64,000 bases of DNA, from positions 124,001 through 188,000 of the forward strand of contig NZ_FNNZ01000006.1 of NCBI RefSeq assembly GCF_900106925.1. The letters are read 5' to 3'. The position numbers were made by a program, and so were the translations under genes. Origin of the DNA: Thiocapsa roseopersicina. GTDB taxonomy: Bacteria; Pseudomonadota; Gammaproteobacteria; Chromatiales; Chromatiaceae. The notes under the pieces were generated by a model that did not search any database, was not told where the DNA came from, and saw nothing but the letters and a program-made list of their open reading frames with translations. Below are positions 16,129 through 25,274 of the stretch, piece by piece (within the stretch, counting starts at the first letter, position 1; each line of letters opens with the position of its first letter).

Positions 16129-17419
16129 GGTCGAGCGCATCAGCATTCGTGGCGGGCGCCTGATCGACCCGGCCAACCGGATCGATCGAGAGGTCGACCT
16201 GCATCTTGCCGACGGGCGTGTGCTCGCGATCGGCGAGGCACCTACCGGATTCGAACCGGAGCGCGTTCTCGATGCGCGGGGATTGATCGTCTGCCCCGGT
16301 TTCGTGGACCTCAGCGCCCGGCTGCGCGAGCCCGGTCTGGAGCAGAAGGCGACGATCGCGAGCGAGAGTCGGGCGGCCGCCGCATCCGGGATCACGACCC
16401 TCTGTTGCCCGCCCGACACCTCGCCGGTCATCGATACCCCGGCCGTCGCACAGCTGATTCAGCAGACCGCACAGCGGCTCGGCTTCGCGCGCGTCGTACC
16501 GGCCGGCGCCATGACCCGAGACCTCGACGGCAAACAGATCACCGAGATGGCCGCACTCAAGCTCGCCGGCTGCCCGGTGCTGAGCCAGGCCGATCGGCCG
16601 ATTCGCAGCGCCCAGGTGCAGCGACGCGCGATGGAGTACGCCGCCACCTTCGGATTGACGCTGTTTCTGCATCCGCAGGACCCGGATCTGACCAGCGGCG
16701 GCTGTGCACACGAAGGCCGCATGAGCGCCCGCCTAGGGCTTCCCGGCATCCCGGAGGCCGCCGAGACGGTCGCTGTCGCCCGCGACCTCGCATTGGCCGG
16801 CCAGACCGGCGCACGCATCCATTTTCGCGGTCTCTCCACCGCACGGGCGACCGTGATGTTGGCCGCGGCGCGCGGCCGCGGGGTGCAGGCGAGCGGCGAC
16901 GTCGCCATCCACCAACTCTTCCTCACCGAAGACGACCTGGACGGCTTCGACGCCAACTGTCACCTGGTACCGCCCCTGCGCACCCGGGCGGACCGCGATG
17001 CCCTGCGTCATGCGCTCGCAGCCGGCGAGATCGGGGCCATCTGCTCGGACCACCAGCCGCACGATGCCGATGCCAAATTGCTTCCCTTCCCCGAGACCGC
17101 GCCCGGCATCTCGGGACTCGAGACCCTGCTGCCGCTCGCGCTGCGTCTGGTCACCGAAGGCGTGCTCGACCTGCCCGGCGTCGTCGCCCGACTCACCGTC
17201 GGTCCCGCCGAGATCTTGGGTCTGGACCTGGGGCATCTCTCGCCCGGGGCGACCGCGGACGTCTGTCTCTTCGATCCGAATGACTGCTGGATCCCGACGC
17301 CGGAGACACTCCTGAGTCACGGCGAGAACAGTCCCTTTCTGCATGCGCAGATGCACGGGCGCGTCATGGCCACGGTGCTGGATGGACACATCGTCTTCGA
17401 GCGGATGAACGATCGCTGA
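16121..17419 (+). CDS. pyrC': Dihydroorotase-like, probably non-catalytic ATCase partner (PyrC')
   Basis: 432-residue amidohydrolase-fold protein related to dihydroorotase. The metal-binding H-x-H of active enzymes (DLHVHLRE) reads DLSARLRE here: both histidines are replaced, by Ser (codon 16313-16315) and Arg (16319-16321). SDHQPHD and the [13 protein letters not shown] motif remain. In Pseudomonas the equivalent pyrC' product is inactive and needed for assembly of active ATCase, and a separate PyrC does the reaction. The operon position directly after pyrB (8-nt overlap using the ATG at 16121) supports that role. An alternative in-frame ATG exists at 16109. Confidence 0.88.
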   Translation: MAEVERISIRGGRLIDPANRIDREVDLHLADGRVLAIGEAPTGFEPERVLDARGLIVCPGFVDLSARLREPGLEQKATIASESRAAAASGITTLCCPPDTSPVIDTPAVAQLIQQTAQRLGFARVVPAGAMTRDLDGKQITEMAALKLAGCPVLSQADRPIRSAQVQRRAMEYAATFGLTLFLHPQDPDLTSGGCAHEGRMSARLGLPGIPEAAETVAVARDLALAGQTGARIHFRGLSTARATVMLAAARGRGVQASGDVAIHQLFLTEDDLDGFDANCHLVPPLRTRADRDALRHALAAGEIGAICSDHQPHDADAKLLPFPETAPGISGLETLLPLALRLVTEGVLDLPGVVARLTVGPAEILGLDLGHLSPGATADVCLFDPNDCWIPTPETLLSHGENSPFLHAQMHGRVMATVLDGHIVFERMNDR

Positions 17420-17447
17420 TCAAGGCAGGGCCCGTTCCGGAGCGCCC

Positions 17448-18038
17448 TCAACCGCCGGACTCGAGTGCCTCCGGGTTCAAGACGTGCATGGTCTCGTCGC
17501 CCATGCCCATCACCAGAACGCCGCGGCGCGTAGCACGACGCACGACACTCGTGTCCGGATAGAGGCTCGCCAGGATGCCGACAGCGCGACGATCGGCATA
17601 CTCCGGGAAGACGCGGGGGATCTCGGCGAGCCGCTCGAGAATGCCCTCGACATGCGCATCCGTCAGGCGTGACTTGGTCTCGTTGACCAAGACCACCTCG
17701 GGGCAGACCAGAAGTGCATCGTACTCGCGGGTCTCGCCGCCGAAGCGGCGCACGACGCGCACCCCGAACAGATCCGCCACGGGACAGGAGAAGAGCTCTG
17801 CCGCCACCCGCGGAAGATTGGGCGCTACGATGTCCTCGACCAGCGTGCCGAGGCGATTGGCGAGATCGCCCCATTGCTTGTTCATACGCTGACGCTCCCG
17901 TCTGTTTTCGTCCTTGAACGCGAGCATCTCTTCGGACAGACGGGCCAGCGACATCTCGGTGCGCATTGCCTGGTAGCTCAGCTCCTTCATGTACTCCCGC
18001 AGCGTGTCGACCTCTTGCTTGAGCGCGGCTTGTCCCAT
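17448..18038 (-). CDS. Coiled-coil protein with PD-(D/E)XK nuclease-like domain
   Basis: 196 residues. The N-terminal third is a predicted coiled coil (ALKQEVDTLREYMKELSYQA through ENRRERQRMNKQWGDLANRL). The C-terminal domain has the arrangement EYDALLVCPEVVLVNETKS, that is Asp followed by Glu-x-Lys on a beta strand, which fits a restriction endonuclease-like (PD-(D/E)XK) fold as found in DUF3782-type proteins. No partner methylase or toxin gene is adjacent; it is convergent with pyrC' and stands alone. A nuclease activity is inferred from the motif only. Confidence 0.6.
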   Translation of the reverse strand: MGQAALKQEVDTLREYMKELSYQAMRTEMSLARLSEEMLAFKDENRRERQRMNKQWGDLANRLGTLVEDIVAPNLPRVAAELFSCPVADLFGVRVVRRFGGETREYDALLVCPEVVLVNETKSRLTDAHVEGILERLAEIPRVFPEYADRRAVGILASLYPDTSVVRRATRRGVLVMGMGDETMHVLNPEALESGG

Positions 18039-18160
18039 GACGATGACCCTCCAATGAAATCCGGTTGACCTCGTGAAAGCATAAACCCAAAAGGAGTGGT
18101 GACTGGTTTGAGTCTTGAGGGGCAGGCATCACCGCCCACTCTCCACTCGTTGATTTAGCA

Positions 18161-18290
18161 GGGCAGATGTGTCGAGACCGTCCGTTGTCGTGGTCGTTGT
18201 CGTTGTCGTTGTCGTTGTCGTCATCGACCATTTTGATACGACTACGACAACGAAAATGATCTCGGACGGTCTCGGAATCTCTGCACTGCT
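18161..18290. repeat. GTCGTT-rich inverted-repeat element, family 3 (copy 1)
   Basis: Arms GAGACCGTCCG (18174-18184) and CGGACGGTCTC (18263-18273) enclose an array of GTCGTT hexamers (about 18186-18222) and, on the other side, ACGACAACG units. The element matches 49079-49175 in reverse orientation along most of its length, but that copy has fewer hexamers. It lies between the divergent coiled-coil nuclease-like gene and hldE. The remaining bases of 18039-18361 hold nothing recognisable. Confidence 0.85.
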
Positions 18291-18361
18291 CCACCAAGCC
18301 GTTCTCGAAACTTCCCGGTCTTCCGGCTAGACTCGTCGCGTCCTCTCGCCTGGAGCTCGCC

Positions 18362-19804
18362 TTGCGCCCGACCTCGACACATCCTTTCCCGGACTTTTCC
18401 GGCACCCATATCCTGGTCGCCGGCGACCTGATGCTCGACCGCTATTGGAGCGGTGCGACCCGTCGGATCTCGCCCGAGGCCCCGGTGCCGGTGGTGCACG
18501 TCGCACGGGTGGAAGACCGCCCGGGCGGTGCCGCGAACGTGGCGCTGAATCTGGCTGCGTTGGGCTGCCAGGTCACCCTGACGGGCGTGACGGGAGACGA
18601 CGAGGCGGCCGATGTGCTGGCCGCACGACTCGCTGTGCAGGGCATCCGCACCCGACTGCACAGACGCACGGATGTGCCCACCATCACCAAGCTGCGGGTC
18701 TTGAGCCAACATCAACAGCTAATCCGGTTGGACTTCGAGGCGCCCTTGACGCCGCTCGGCGACGACCCGCTTCCCACGCTGGTTTCCGAGAGCCTCGATG
18801 CCTGCGACCTCCTGGTGCTTTCGGACTATGCCAAAGGGACGCTGGCCGACCCGCAGCGTCTCATCGCGCTCGCGCAGGAAGGCGGCAAATCCGTGCTCGT
18901 GGATCCCAAAGGACTCGATTTTGCGCGCTACCGCGGTGCCACACTCCTGACCCCGAACCGGGCCGAGCTGGAGGCGATCGTCGGTGTCTGCGCCGACGAT
19001 GTCGCGCTCATCGAGCGGGGCCAGCGGCTGCGTGCCGAGCTCGACCTTCAGGCCATGCTGATCACGCTCGGCGAGCGCGGCATGCTGTTGCTGCGACCGG
19101 AGACCGATGCACTGCACCTGCCCACACGGGCTCGCGAGGTGTTCGACGTAACCGGTGCCGGCGACACCGTGATCGCGACCTTGGCCGCCGCGTTGGGCGC
19201 AGGCGTCGCACTCGACGAGGCCTGCGCGCTGGCCAACTGCGCGGCGGGTCTGGCGGTGGGCAAACTGGGCACCGCGACGGTCGCCGCGCGCGAGTTGGAG
19301 CGTGCCTATCAGGGGAGCGAATGGCATACGGTGCTGGACCAGGAGGCGTTGGTCGACGCGGTCGAGGCGGCGCGCGCTGCCGGCGAGCGGATCGTCATGA
19401 CCAACGGCTGCTTCGACATCCTCCACGAGGGCCATGTCGCCTATCTGCAGCAGGCCAAGCGACTCGGCGATCGACTGATCGTCGCGGTCAACGACGATGC
19501 GTCGGTGAGCCGGCTGAAGGGCCCGGAGCGACCGATCAACGGCATCGAGCAACGCATGGCCGTGCTCGCCGGTCTCGCCTCGGTGGATTGGGTTTGCGCC
19601 TTCTCCGAGGATACGCCCGAGGCACTCATCTGCCGGGTCAAGCCGGACCTGCTGGTCAAGGGCGGAGACTATCTGCCCGATGAGATCGCCGGGGCGGACT
19701 GCGTGCGTGCCAACGGCGGGGAGGTCCGCGTCCTCGATCTGTTGCCCGGGCGCTCCACCACGCGGATCCTGGGAAACATCCGGGCTGCCGCGCCGCAGAC
19801 CTGA
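18362..19804 (+). CDS. hldE: Bifunctional heptose-7-P kinase / heptose-1-P adenylyltransferase
   Basis: 480 residues. Makes ADP-glycero-manno-heptose for the lipopolysaccharide inner core. N-terminal ribokinase-like domain (about 1-320): ILVAGDLMLDRYWSGATRRI, PGGAANVALNLAALG and the ATP/catalytic VTGAGDTVIATLAAALG. C-terminal cytidylyltransferase-like domain (about 345-480): MTNGCFDILHEGHVAYLQQA and IVAVNDDASVSRLKG. The start is a TTG at 18362, preceded 6 nt upstream by GGAG, and gives the family N-terminus. waaA follows 51 bp downstream, so the two LPS core genes are likely co-transcribed. Confidence 0.96.
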   Translation: MRPTSTHPFPDFSGTHILVAGDLMLDRYWSGATRRISPEAPVPVVHVARVEDRPGGAANVALNLAALGCQVTLTGVTGDDEAADVLAARLAVQGIRTRLHRRTDVPTITKLRVLSQHQQLIRLDFEAPLTPLGDDPLPTLVSESLDACDLLVLSDYAKGTLADPQRLIALAQEGGKSVLVDPKGLDFARYRGATLLTPNRAELEAIVGVCADDVALIERGQRLRAELDLQAMLITLGERGMLLLRPETDALHLPTRAREVFDVTGAGDTVIATLAAALGAGVALDEACALANCAAGLAVGKLGTATVAARELERAYQGSEWHTVLDQEALVDAVEAARAAGERIVMTNGCFDILHEGHVAYLQQAKRLGDRLIVAVNDDASVSRLKGPERPINGIEQRMAVLAGLASVDWVCAFSEDTPEALICRVKPDLLVKGGDYLPDEIAGADCVRANGGEVRVLDLLPGRSTTRILGNIRAAAPQT

Positions 19805-19855
19805 GCCGGTGCAAAAGCGCCGCTCCGTACCGCACACCGAGACGATCACTCGCCG

Positions 19856-21130
19856 ATGACCCGACGCCTCTACACGTTCCTGCTGCGCCTGCTGCTGCCG
19901 CTCGCGCTCCTACGGCTCTATTGGCGCAGCCTCAAGTCACCTGCCTATCGGCGGCGGGTGCGCGAGCGGCTCGCGCTCGGCCCGGCAGGACCGGCAACGC
20001 AGGTCTGGATCCATGCCGTCTCGGTCGGCGAGGTCCAGGCCGCGGAGCCCCTGATTCGGCGCCTGATCGAGCATGACCCGCCGCTGTCCGTCCTGGTGAC
20101 GACCACGACACCCACGGGCGCCGAGCGGCTGCGCGAGCGCTTCGGCGACAGCGTGGCGCACCGCTACACCCCCTATGATCTTCCCGGAATCCTCGACCGC
20201 TTCCTGAGCCGAACAACCCCGGCGCTGCTGATCGTCATGGAGACCGAGATCTGGCCCAACACGCTGGCGGCCTGCGCGAAACGCGACATCCCGGTGATCC
20301 TGGCGAACGCCCGGCTCTCGGAACGCTCCGCGCGGGGCTATCGACGGTTCGCGCGCCTCACGCGCGAGACGTTGCAAGGCTTCGATCTGATCGCCGCCCA
20401 AGCGGAGCCGGACGCCCGGCGCTTCATCGCACTGGGGGCCGATCCCGATCGGGTCCAGGTCACGGGCAGCATCAAGTTCGATCTGCGCCAACCGGCGAGC
20501 CTGGTCGATCAGGCCGAGGCGATGCGACGCGCGTGGGGAGGCCAACGCCCGGTGTGGGTCGCGGCCAGCACCCACGAGGGGGAAGACGGGTCCGTACTCG
20601 CGGCTCATGAACGCATTCGAACGGTCTTGCCCGAGGCCCTGCTGGTGCTGGTTCCTCGCCATCCGGAGCGTTTCGATCGCGTCGCCGAGCTGGTGACACG
20701 GCAGGGTTTGACGCTCGCCCGTCGCAGCCGACAGGAGCCATCCGCACCGAGCACGGCGGTCTTTCTCGGCGACACCATGGGAGAGCTTCCGGTCTTTCTC
20801 GCCGCTGCCGACGCGGCCTTTATGGGCGGCAGCCTGGTGCCGGCCGGCGGTCACAACCTCTTGGAGGCCGCGGCCTCGGGCGTCCCCGTCGCCATCGGCC
20901 CGCACCACTTCAACTTTGCGGCCATCACGGAGCTGCTGTGCACCGAAGAGGGCGCGACGGAGGTCGCCGACACCGAAGCGCTGGCGCAGCTCATGATCTC
21001 TTGGCTGAGCGATGCCACCGAGCGGGCCCGCATCGGCGAGAACGGCCGTCGCATCGTCGAGGCGAATCGCGGCGCACTCGATCGGCTCATGACGTTGATC
21101 GAAGCCCGCTTGCCGAAGACGCCCGTGTAA
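19856..21130 (+). CDS. waaA: 3-deoxy-D-manno-octulosonic acid (Kdo) transferase
   Basis: Inner-membrane glycosyltransferase that adds Kdo to lipid A precursor. 424 residues. An N-terminal hydrophobic anchor (FLLRLLLPLALLRLYW) is followed by two Rossmann-like domains. Motifs: IHAVSVGEVQAAEPLIRRL, LIVMETEIWPNTLAACAK (acceptor side), VTGSIKFDL, and the C-terminal nucleotide-sugar site GGSLVPAGGHNLLEAAASG. Downstream of hldE in the same direction. No strong Shine-Dalgarno precedes the ATG, but it fits the family N-terminus. Confidence 0.96.
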   Translation: MTRRLYTFLLRLLLPLALLRLYWRSLKSPAYRRRVRERLALGPAGPATQVWIHAVSVGEVQAAEPLIRRLIEHDPPLSVLVTTTTPTGAERLRERFGDSVAHRYTPYDLPGILDRFLSRTTPALLIVMETEIWPNTLAACAKRDIPVILANARLSERSARGYRRFARLTRETLQGFDLIAAQAEPDARRFIALGADPDRVQVTGSIKFDLRQPASLVDQAEAMRRAWGGQRPVWVAASTHEGEDGSVLAAHERIRTVLPEALLVLVPRHPERFDRVAELVTRQGLTLARRSRQEPSAPSTAVFLGDTMGELPVFLAAADAAFMGGSLVPAGGHNLLEAAASGVPVAIGPHHFNFAAITELLCTEEGATEVADTEALAQLMISWLSDATERARIGENGRRIVEANRGALDRLMTLIEARLPKTPV

Positions 21131-21199
21131 TGCGGATCAACCGAGGGCGAGCGATGTTCGGGCCGCGGCAATGACCCAATGATCGGCCGCCCCGGCGCA

Positions 21200-21787
21200 T
21201 CAATCCTCTGCCTTGAACAGCGACCAAACCTCTCGGAACTGGGCGTCGGTCGAGTCCCCGAGCCATTCGAAGCCGACCGACTCGGTGCAGACGACTTGGG
21301 TCCCGGCGTGGCGCATACGGTCGAGTACGTTCTGCTTGAACACCGATTTACGCGAGACGATGGCATCGGCCGGAACAAACACCTGATACCCCCAGCGCTG
21401 GAGCCCGGAGACGGTCTGGACGATACAGATGTGCGCCTCCATGCCCACGACGATCAACTGACGCCGGTCTGGATGGGCGGAGATGTTGCGCTCGAATCCG
21501 GGAGCGGTGCAGCAGGAGAAGGCGGTCTTCTCGGTCGGTTCCGCACCCTCGGGCATGTTTTCGCGGATGCTCGCCATGACCGGTCCGAGCCCTTTGGAAT
21601 TGTGCTGGGTCGCGATGACCGGAATACCGAGGATCTTGGCGGCGGAAACCAGCCGATTGATGTTCCCGACGACCAGGTCCAGCTCGTCGGCAGGCATTGC
21701 ATGCGCCAGACGCTCCTGGGCGTCGATGATCAGAAGCTGGGAAAAGGCCCTCTGACAGAGCGGCATCTGCGCTTGATGGGTACTCAT
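21200..21787 (-). CDS. Isochorismatase-family cysteine hydrolase
   Basis: 195 residues, isochorismatase-like fold. The catalytic triad positions are visible: Asp in LLIIDAQERL, a Lys in the middle (EKTAFSCC), and Cys in VVGMEAHICIVQTV with the preceding Gly-Met-Glu typical of the YcaC/ISOC-like subgroup. The substrate is unknown; the family hydrolyses amides or isochorismate-type bonds. The start at MSTHQAQ (21787) has GAGGA 8 nt upstream; a longer frame to 21844 lacks support. It is convergent with waaA. Confidence 0.85.
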   Translation of the reverse strand: MSTHQAQMPLCQRAFSQLLIIDAQERLAHAMPADELDLVVGNINRLVSAAKILGIPVIATQHNSKGLGPVMASIRENMPEGAEPTEKTAFSCCTAPGFERNISAHPDRRQLIVVGMEAHICIVQTVSGLQRWGYQVFVPADAIVSRKSVFKQNVLDRMRHAGTQVVCTESVGFEWLGDSTDAQFREVWSLFKAED

Positions 21788-21931
21788 GGCGTGTCCTCGC
21801 GATATTGTTATTGGATCGCCCGTGGCCGAGATCGCCCGTGGCACAGGTGAGTGTGCGTCAGTTTCCCGACGGGAATCAAGGAAAAAGCAGCGTCGCGCCC
21901 GAGCCGCCCGCGGGCAACGACAGATGGCGGA

Positions 21932-22255
21932 TCAGTAGACCGGCATCGCGGGATCCAGATCACGCGCCCAAGCCGCAACGCCGCCGTCGAGATTGACCGT
22001 GCGCGTGAAGCCCTGCTGTTCGAGGAACCGCGCGACCTGATAACTGCGAATGCCGTGATGACAGATCACGACGATCTCGCGATTCGGATCCAAGCGCGCC
22101 AATGCCCCCGGGATCTGTCCCATCGGGATGGATAAGGATCCCTCGATCCGACAGATCTGAAACTCCCACGGCTCGCGGACATCGAGCAAGATCGGCGGCT
22201 CGCCGTCCGCCGCCAACAACTGCGCAACCTCTCCAGGCCCCATTCGACGCATCAC
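21932..22255 (-). CDS. Rhodanese-domain protein (GlpE-like)
   Basis: 107 residues, a single rhodanese domain. Features: ILLDVREPWEFQICRIEGS, then IPMGQIPGAL, and the active-site loop VVICHHGIRSYQVARFLE with the sulfur-accepting Cys. Such single-domain enzymes carry sulfane sulfur between thiols. In a sulfur oxidiser it could join cytoplasmic sulfur relay, but nothing in the context ties it to a dsr or hdr locus. It follows pcm on the same strand after a spacer that holds an inverted-repeat element. An alternative start is MGPGEV, 12 nt in. Confidence 0.9.
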   Translation of the reverse strand: MMRRMGPGEVAQLLAADGEPPILLDVREPWEFQICRIEGSLSIPMGQIPGALARLDPNREIVVICHHGIRSYQVARFLEQQGFTRTVNLDGGVAAWARDLDPAMPVY

Positions 22256-22379
22256 CAGCCCCCGTATTCAGCCACGCCAGGCGTGCATGCGTTTCCGAGG
22301 GTCGACCAACCAACCCTCGAAGAAAGCAGCCAGCCCCGGTAAACGCACCACAATGGCTCGATCCTTTCCTTCCAATGTC

Positions 22380-22466
22380 CTGAACCGCGTCCACTGCAAC
22401 GCCCGTTGACTCAAACGACACCGAGCCCACACGCAAACCCCGCATACACCATCGAACGCGGTTCAG
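22380..22466. repeat. 87-bp inverted-repeat element, family 1 (copy B)
   Basis: Arms CTGAACCGCGT (22380-22390) and ACGCGGTTCAG (22456-22466), exactly 87 bp apart end to end. It starts 5 nt after the pcm stop codon (22472, minus strand). The centre differs from the other copies. Confidence 0.8.
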
Positions 22467-22471
22467 CGCGG

Positions 22472-23137
22472 TCAGAACTCAAACGCGTTCGCCTCGGCGG
22501 CATTTTTCAACGCAAGCGTCGCGGTCTCGAACAGCCCCTCTCGGCGAACATCACGCTCGCCGACACGGGTCAGGAGCAGGGCCTCCATCACGGGCTCCAC
22601 ACCGACGATACAGAACAGACGCCCGCCTTTAGCCAATTGCCCTTGAAGCAGCGGCAAGGCGGCCTCGGTGGGCATCGATCCGGTGACTGCAATCACGTCG
22701 AACGGCCCACCCTCGACGGGCTCGCTCAGCGCGTCGCCCGTGCGGATCTCGATCGACTCGAGCCCCAAGCCGGCCAAACGCGCACGCGCCTCGTCCGCCA
22801 GAGCGGTATCGATCTCGACCCCGATGACCCGCCCGCCCAAGCGATGGAGACAGGCGCTCACATAGCCCGTCCCCGCACCGATCTCCAGCACCCGCTCGCC
22901 GGCCTGCACGTCGAGCGCTTGAAGCATGCGCCCCACAACCTTCGGCGCCAGCATGCAAGCGCCCTCGCCGATCGGGATCTCGATATCGGCGTAGGCGAGA
23001 CCCTGGTAGGCGTCGGGCACGAACGCCTCGCGTCGAATCTCCGCCATCGCCTCAAGGACCCGGTCGTCCAGGACGTCCCAGGGGCGAATCTGCTGTTGAA
23101 TCATATTGAAACGCGCGCGCTCGTCGGTGATGTCCAT
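22472..23137 (-). CDS. pcm: Protein-L-isoaspartate O-methyltransferase
   Basis: 221 residues. SAM-dependent methyltransferase that marks isoaspartyl residues for repair. Motifs: FNMIQQQIRPWDVLDDRVLEAM (substrate region), the YADIEIPIGEGACMLAPKVVGRM segment, SAM motif I VLEIGAGTGYVSACL, GVEIDTALADEAR, and GPFDVIAVTGSMP. The frame is open 81 codons further upstream through a simple-sequence repeat region; the ATG at 23137 (MDITDERARFNM) is the family start. The rhodanese gene follows after an inverted-repeat element. Confidence 0.94.
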   Translation of the reverse strand: MDITDERARFNMIQQQIRPWDVLDDRVLEAMAEIRREAFVPDAYQGLAYADIEIPIGEGACMLAPKVVGRMLQALDVQAGERVLEIGAGTGYVSACLHRLGGRVIGVEIDTALADEARARLAGLGLESIEIRTGDALSEPVEGGPFDVIAVTGSMPTEAALPLLQGQLAKGGRLFCIVGVEPVMEALLLTRVGERDVRREGLFETATLALKNAAEANAFEF

Positions 23138-23441
23138 CGGAATCGAGTCCTCGTCTTCTTGTTCTGGGCGGCCCGGAAGCCTACTGAGTTTGGGCGAATC
23201 GAGCAACCGGGGATGGTGGTGAGGGGGAGAGGTGAAAGGTAAAAGGTGAAACCCGAAAGCTGGAAGCTGAGAGCTGAGAGCCGACAGCTGACAGCTGACA
23301 GCTGACAGCTGACAGCTGACAGCTGACAGCTTAGGGCTGGCGGCCGGCGGCCGGCGGCTGATAGCGAGCAAAATGCGCACCGCGACGCGGCCTGCGGGTC
23401 ACGCGAGCATCAGCCGCTCATGAGGCCAAGCCAGCGCCTGG
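23138..23441. other. Intergenic region between the KefC-like gene and pcm
   Basis: A 304-bp spacer dominated by low-complexity sequence: an AAAGGT/AAAGCTGGAAGCTGAGAGCTGA transition, the heptamer tandem array (23283-23331) and a short GGCCGGC run. No gene recognised. Confidence 0.6.
23283..23331. repeat. Seven tandem copies of the heptamer GACAGCT
   Basis: Seven perfect head-to-tail copies of GACAGCT with no interruption, preceded by imperfect AGCTGAGAGCTGAGAG units. A 7-bp period is not a multiple of three and the array is non-coding, so copy-number slippage would be tolerated. Confidence 0.95.
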
Positions 23442-25151
23442 TTACTCGACCACCTGCGCATAGCCCGCGCTGCGCACGCCTTGGAGCAAGGAGTCGACCT
23501 CGTTCGTGGAGATGCCGAGCATCTGCAGGGCTTCCGCGCCCAAGCGCAGACTGCTCTCGATCGCCTCCGGGTAGGCCAGGGTCGCACCGGCGCGGATAAG
23601 GCTGCCGCAGGCTTCCAGGTCCCGCGCGCGGGCGATCACGGGCACCTTCGGGTAGGCGGTGCGGATATGCGAGACGGCCCGCAAGGCGGTCGGTCCGTGA
23701 TCGATGGTCAGGATCACCAGTGCCGCCTTGTCGATTTGGGCGGCCTCCAGGAGCTCCACATCGCCGATATCGCCGAAATAGACCGCGCGACCGTCCTGCT
23801 CGCCGCGCTCGACATGGGCCGGGTTGGTGTCGAAGGCGATGAAGGGGATGTTGTTGGCCTCCAAGAGGGTCGCAACCGTATGACCGACGCGCCCGTACCC
23901 CGCAATCACGACCCGACCCACCTGCCCTGCCTGCCCCGCGGGGACCGTCGGGTACTCGAAGGGCGTCGGAGCCGCCGCTCGGTGCTCGAGGCGCCGCGCC
24001 GAGACGTCGCCGATCCGCACCAGCAAGGGCGTCAGCAACATGCTGACCGAGATCACGCTCACCGCGATGACGAAGGTCGAATCGTCGATGACCCCGAGCG
24101 CCTTGGCCGAGCCGAAAAGGACAAAACCGAACTCCCCGCTCTGAGCCAGCATGAAGGCGACACGCGTCGCCGTGCCGCGCGGCAGTCCGAAGGCCATGCC
24201 GATCAAGAGGAGTACGACGAGCTTGATGGCGAGGATCACGGCGACATGCTGGGCAAGCAGCAGCGGCTGAGCCGCGATCGCCTCCAAGTCGATCGACATC
24301 CCGACGGCGACGAAAAAGAGGCTCATCAGCAGCCCTTTGAAGGGCTCGATCTGTGCCTGGATCTGAAAACTGAAGCGCGAGGTCGAGAGCAGCATCCCCA
24401 TCATGAAGCCACCGAGCGCCATCGAGAGCCCCGCCTCGTGCATCGCGCCGGCTGCGAGAAAGACCGCCAGCAGCACCACCAGGGTAAAGGCCTCGCGATT
24501 GTGCTGACGTAGCAGAGACTTGAGCGCAAAGGGCACCAGGTAACGCCCGAAGCCGAAGACCAGAGCCACCATGCCGGCGACGACGAGGATCTGCTGCCAA
24601 AAGGGGACGTCCGAAGACAGGGTGCCGACATCCGAGAGGATCGGCACGATCGCGAGCAGCGGCACCACGGCCAGGTCCTGCATCAAGAGGACGGCGAAGG
24701 CGGCCGTCCCGTGGCGGGTGGCGAGATCGCCGCGCTCGTGCAGCAGCTGCATGACCAGCGCCGTGGACGAGAGCGCCAAGGTCAGCCCCATCAGGAGCGC
24801 CGCCCGCCAGGAGTAGTCGTAAAGCGACATGTAGCCCGCGACCAGAAGGCCGGAGACCAGGATCTGCACCGAGCCCATCCCGAAGACCTCGCGTCGGAGC
24901 GACCACAGCCGCCGCGGCTTCATCTCCAGACCGATCAGGAAGAGCAGCATCACCACGCCCAGCTCGGTGAAATTGCGCACGTCCTCGACATGCGCCGTCA
25001 CCGATGGGCCGGGCGAGTGCGGCCCGACCACGATGCCCGCCACCAGAAGCCCGAGGATCGAGCCCAGACCCAAGTGCTTGAATAGCGCAACGGCGAGCGC
25101 CGCCACGGTGAGCAGCGAGATCGCCGAAAGGACAAAGCTGTTGAGCTCCAT
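23442..25151 (-). CDS. KefC-type monovalent cation:proton antiporter (CPA2)
   Basis: 569 residues. N-terminal sodium/hydrogen exchanger domain with about 12 hydrophobic helices (residues 1-385), including FLIGLEMKPRRLW and ALSSTALVMQLL. A C-terminal cytoplasmic TrkA-N/RCK domain (about 400-520) has the dinucleotide motif VVIAGYGRVGHTVATLL and the acidic end AFDTNPAHV. This is the Kef-like layout of glutathione-gated K+ efflux, but no kefF or kefG ancillary gene is adjacent. Single gene, divergent from the YbjT-like gene. Confidence 0.9.
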   Translation of the reverse strand: MELNSFVLSAISLLTVAALAVALFKHLGLGSILGLLVAGIVVGPHSPGPSVTAHVEDVRNFTELGVVMLLFLIGLEMKPRRLWSLRREVFGMGSVQILVSGLLVAGYMSLYDYSWRAALLMGLTLALSSTALVMQLLHERGDLATRHGTAAFAVLLMQDLAVVPLLAIVPILSDVGTLSSDVPFWQQILVVAGMVALVFGFGRYLVPFALKSLLRQHNREAFTLVVLLAVFLAAGAMHEAGLSMALGGFMMGMLLSTSRFSFQIQAQIEPFKGLLMSLFFVAVGMSIDLEAIAAQPLLLAQHVAVILAIKLVVLLLIGMAFGLPRGTATRVAFMLAQSGEFGFVLFGSAKALGVIDDSTFVIAVSVISVSMLLTPLLVRIGDVSARRLEHRAAAPTPFEYPTVPAGQAGQVGRVVIAGYGRVGHTVATLLEANNIPFIAFDTNPAHVERGEQDGRAVYFGDIGDVELLEAAQIDKAALVILTIDHGPTALRAVSHIRTAYPKVPVIARARDLEACGSLIRAGATLAYPEAIESSLRLGAEALQMLGISTNEVDSLLQGVRSAGYAQVVE

Positions 25152-25274
25152 GTCGCGACTCTACCAAATTCCAAGAGGGCAAAATCCAAAAGGGTTGCAA
25201 GCGAAGCCTGAGCGCTCCTCGGGCGGTATATCCTATGGCGTTCGGTCGAGACATCCCCCGAGAGACAGGACGCC

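Noticed and set aside
18161-18290. Repeat array as CRISPR or as coding for an Asp/Asn repeat protein
   Set aside because: Units are contiguous hexamers inside a hairpin element, and a related copy elsewhere has few units; no gene context supports translation.
23283-23331. CRISPR-like array
   Set aside because: The heptamers are directly adjacent without spacers and far too short for CRISPR repeats.
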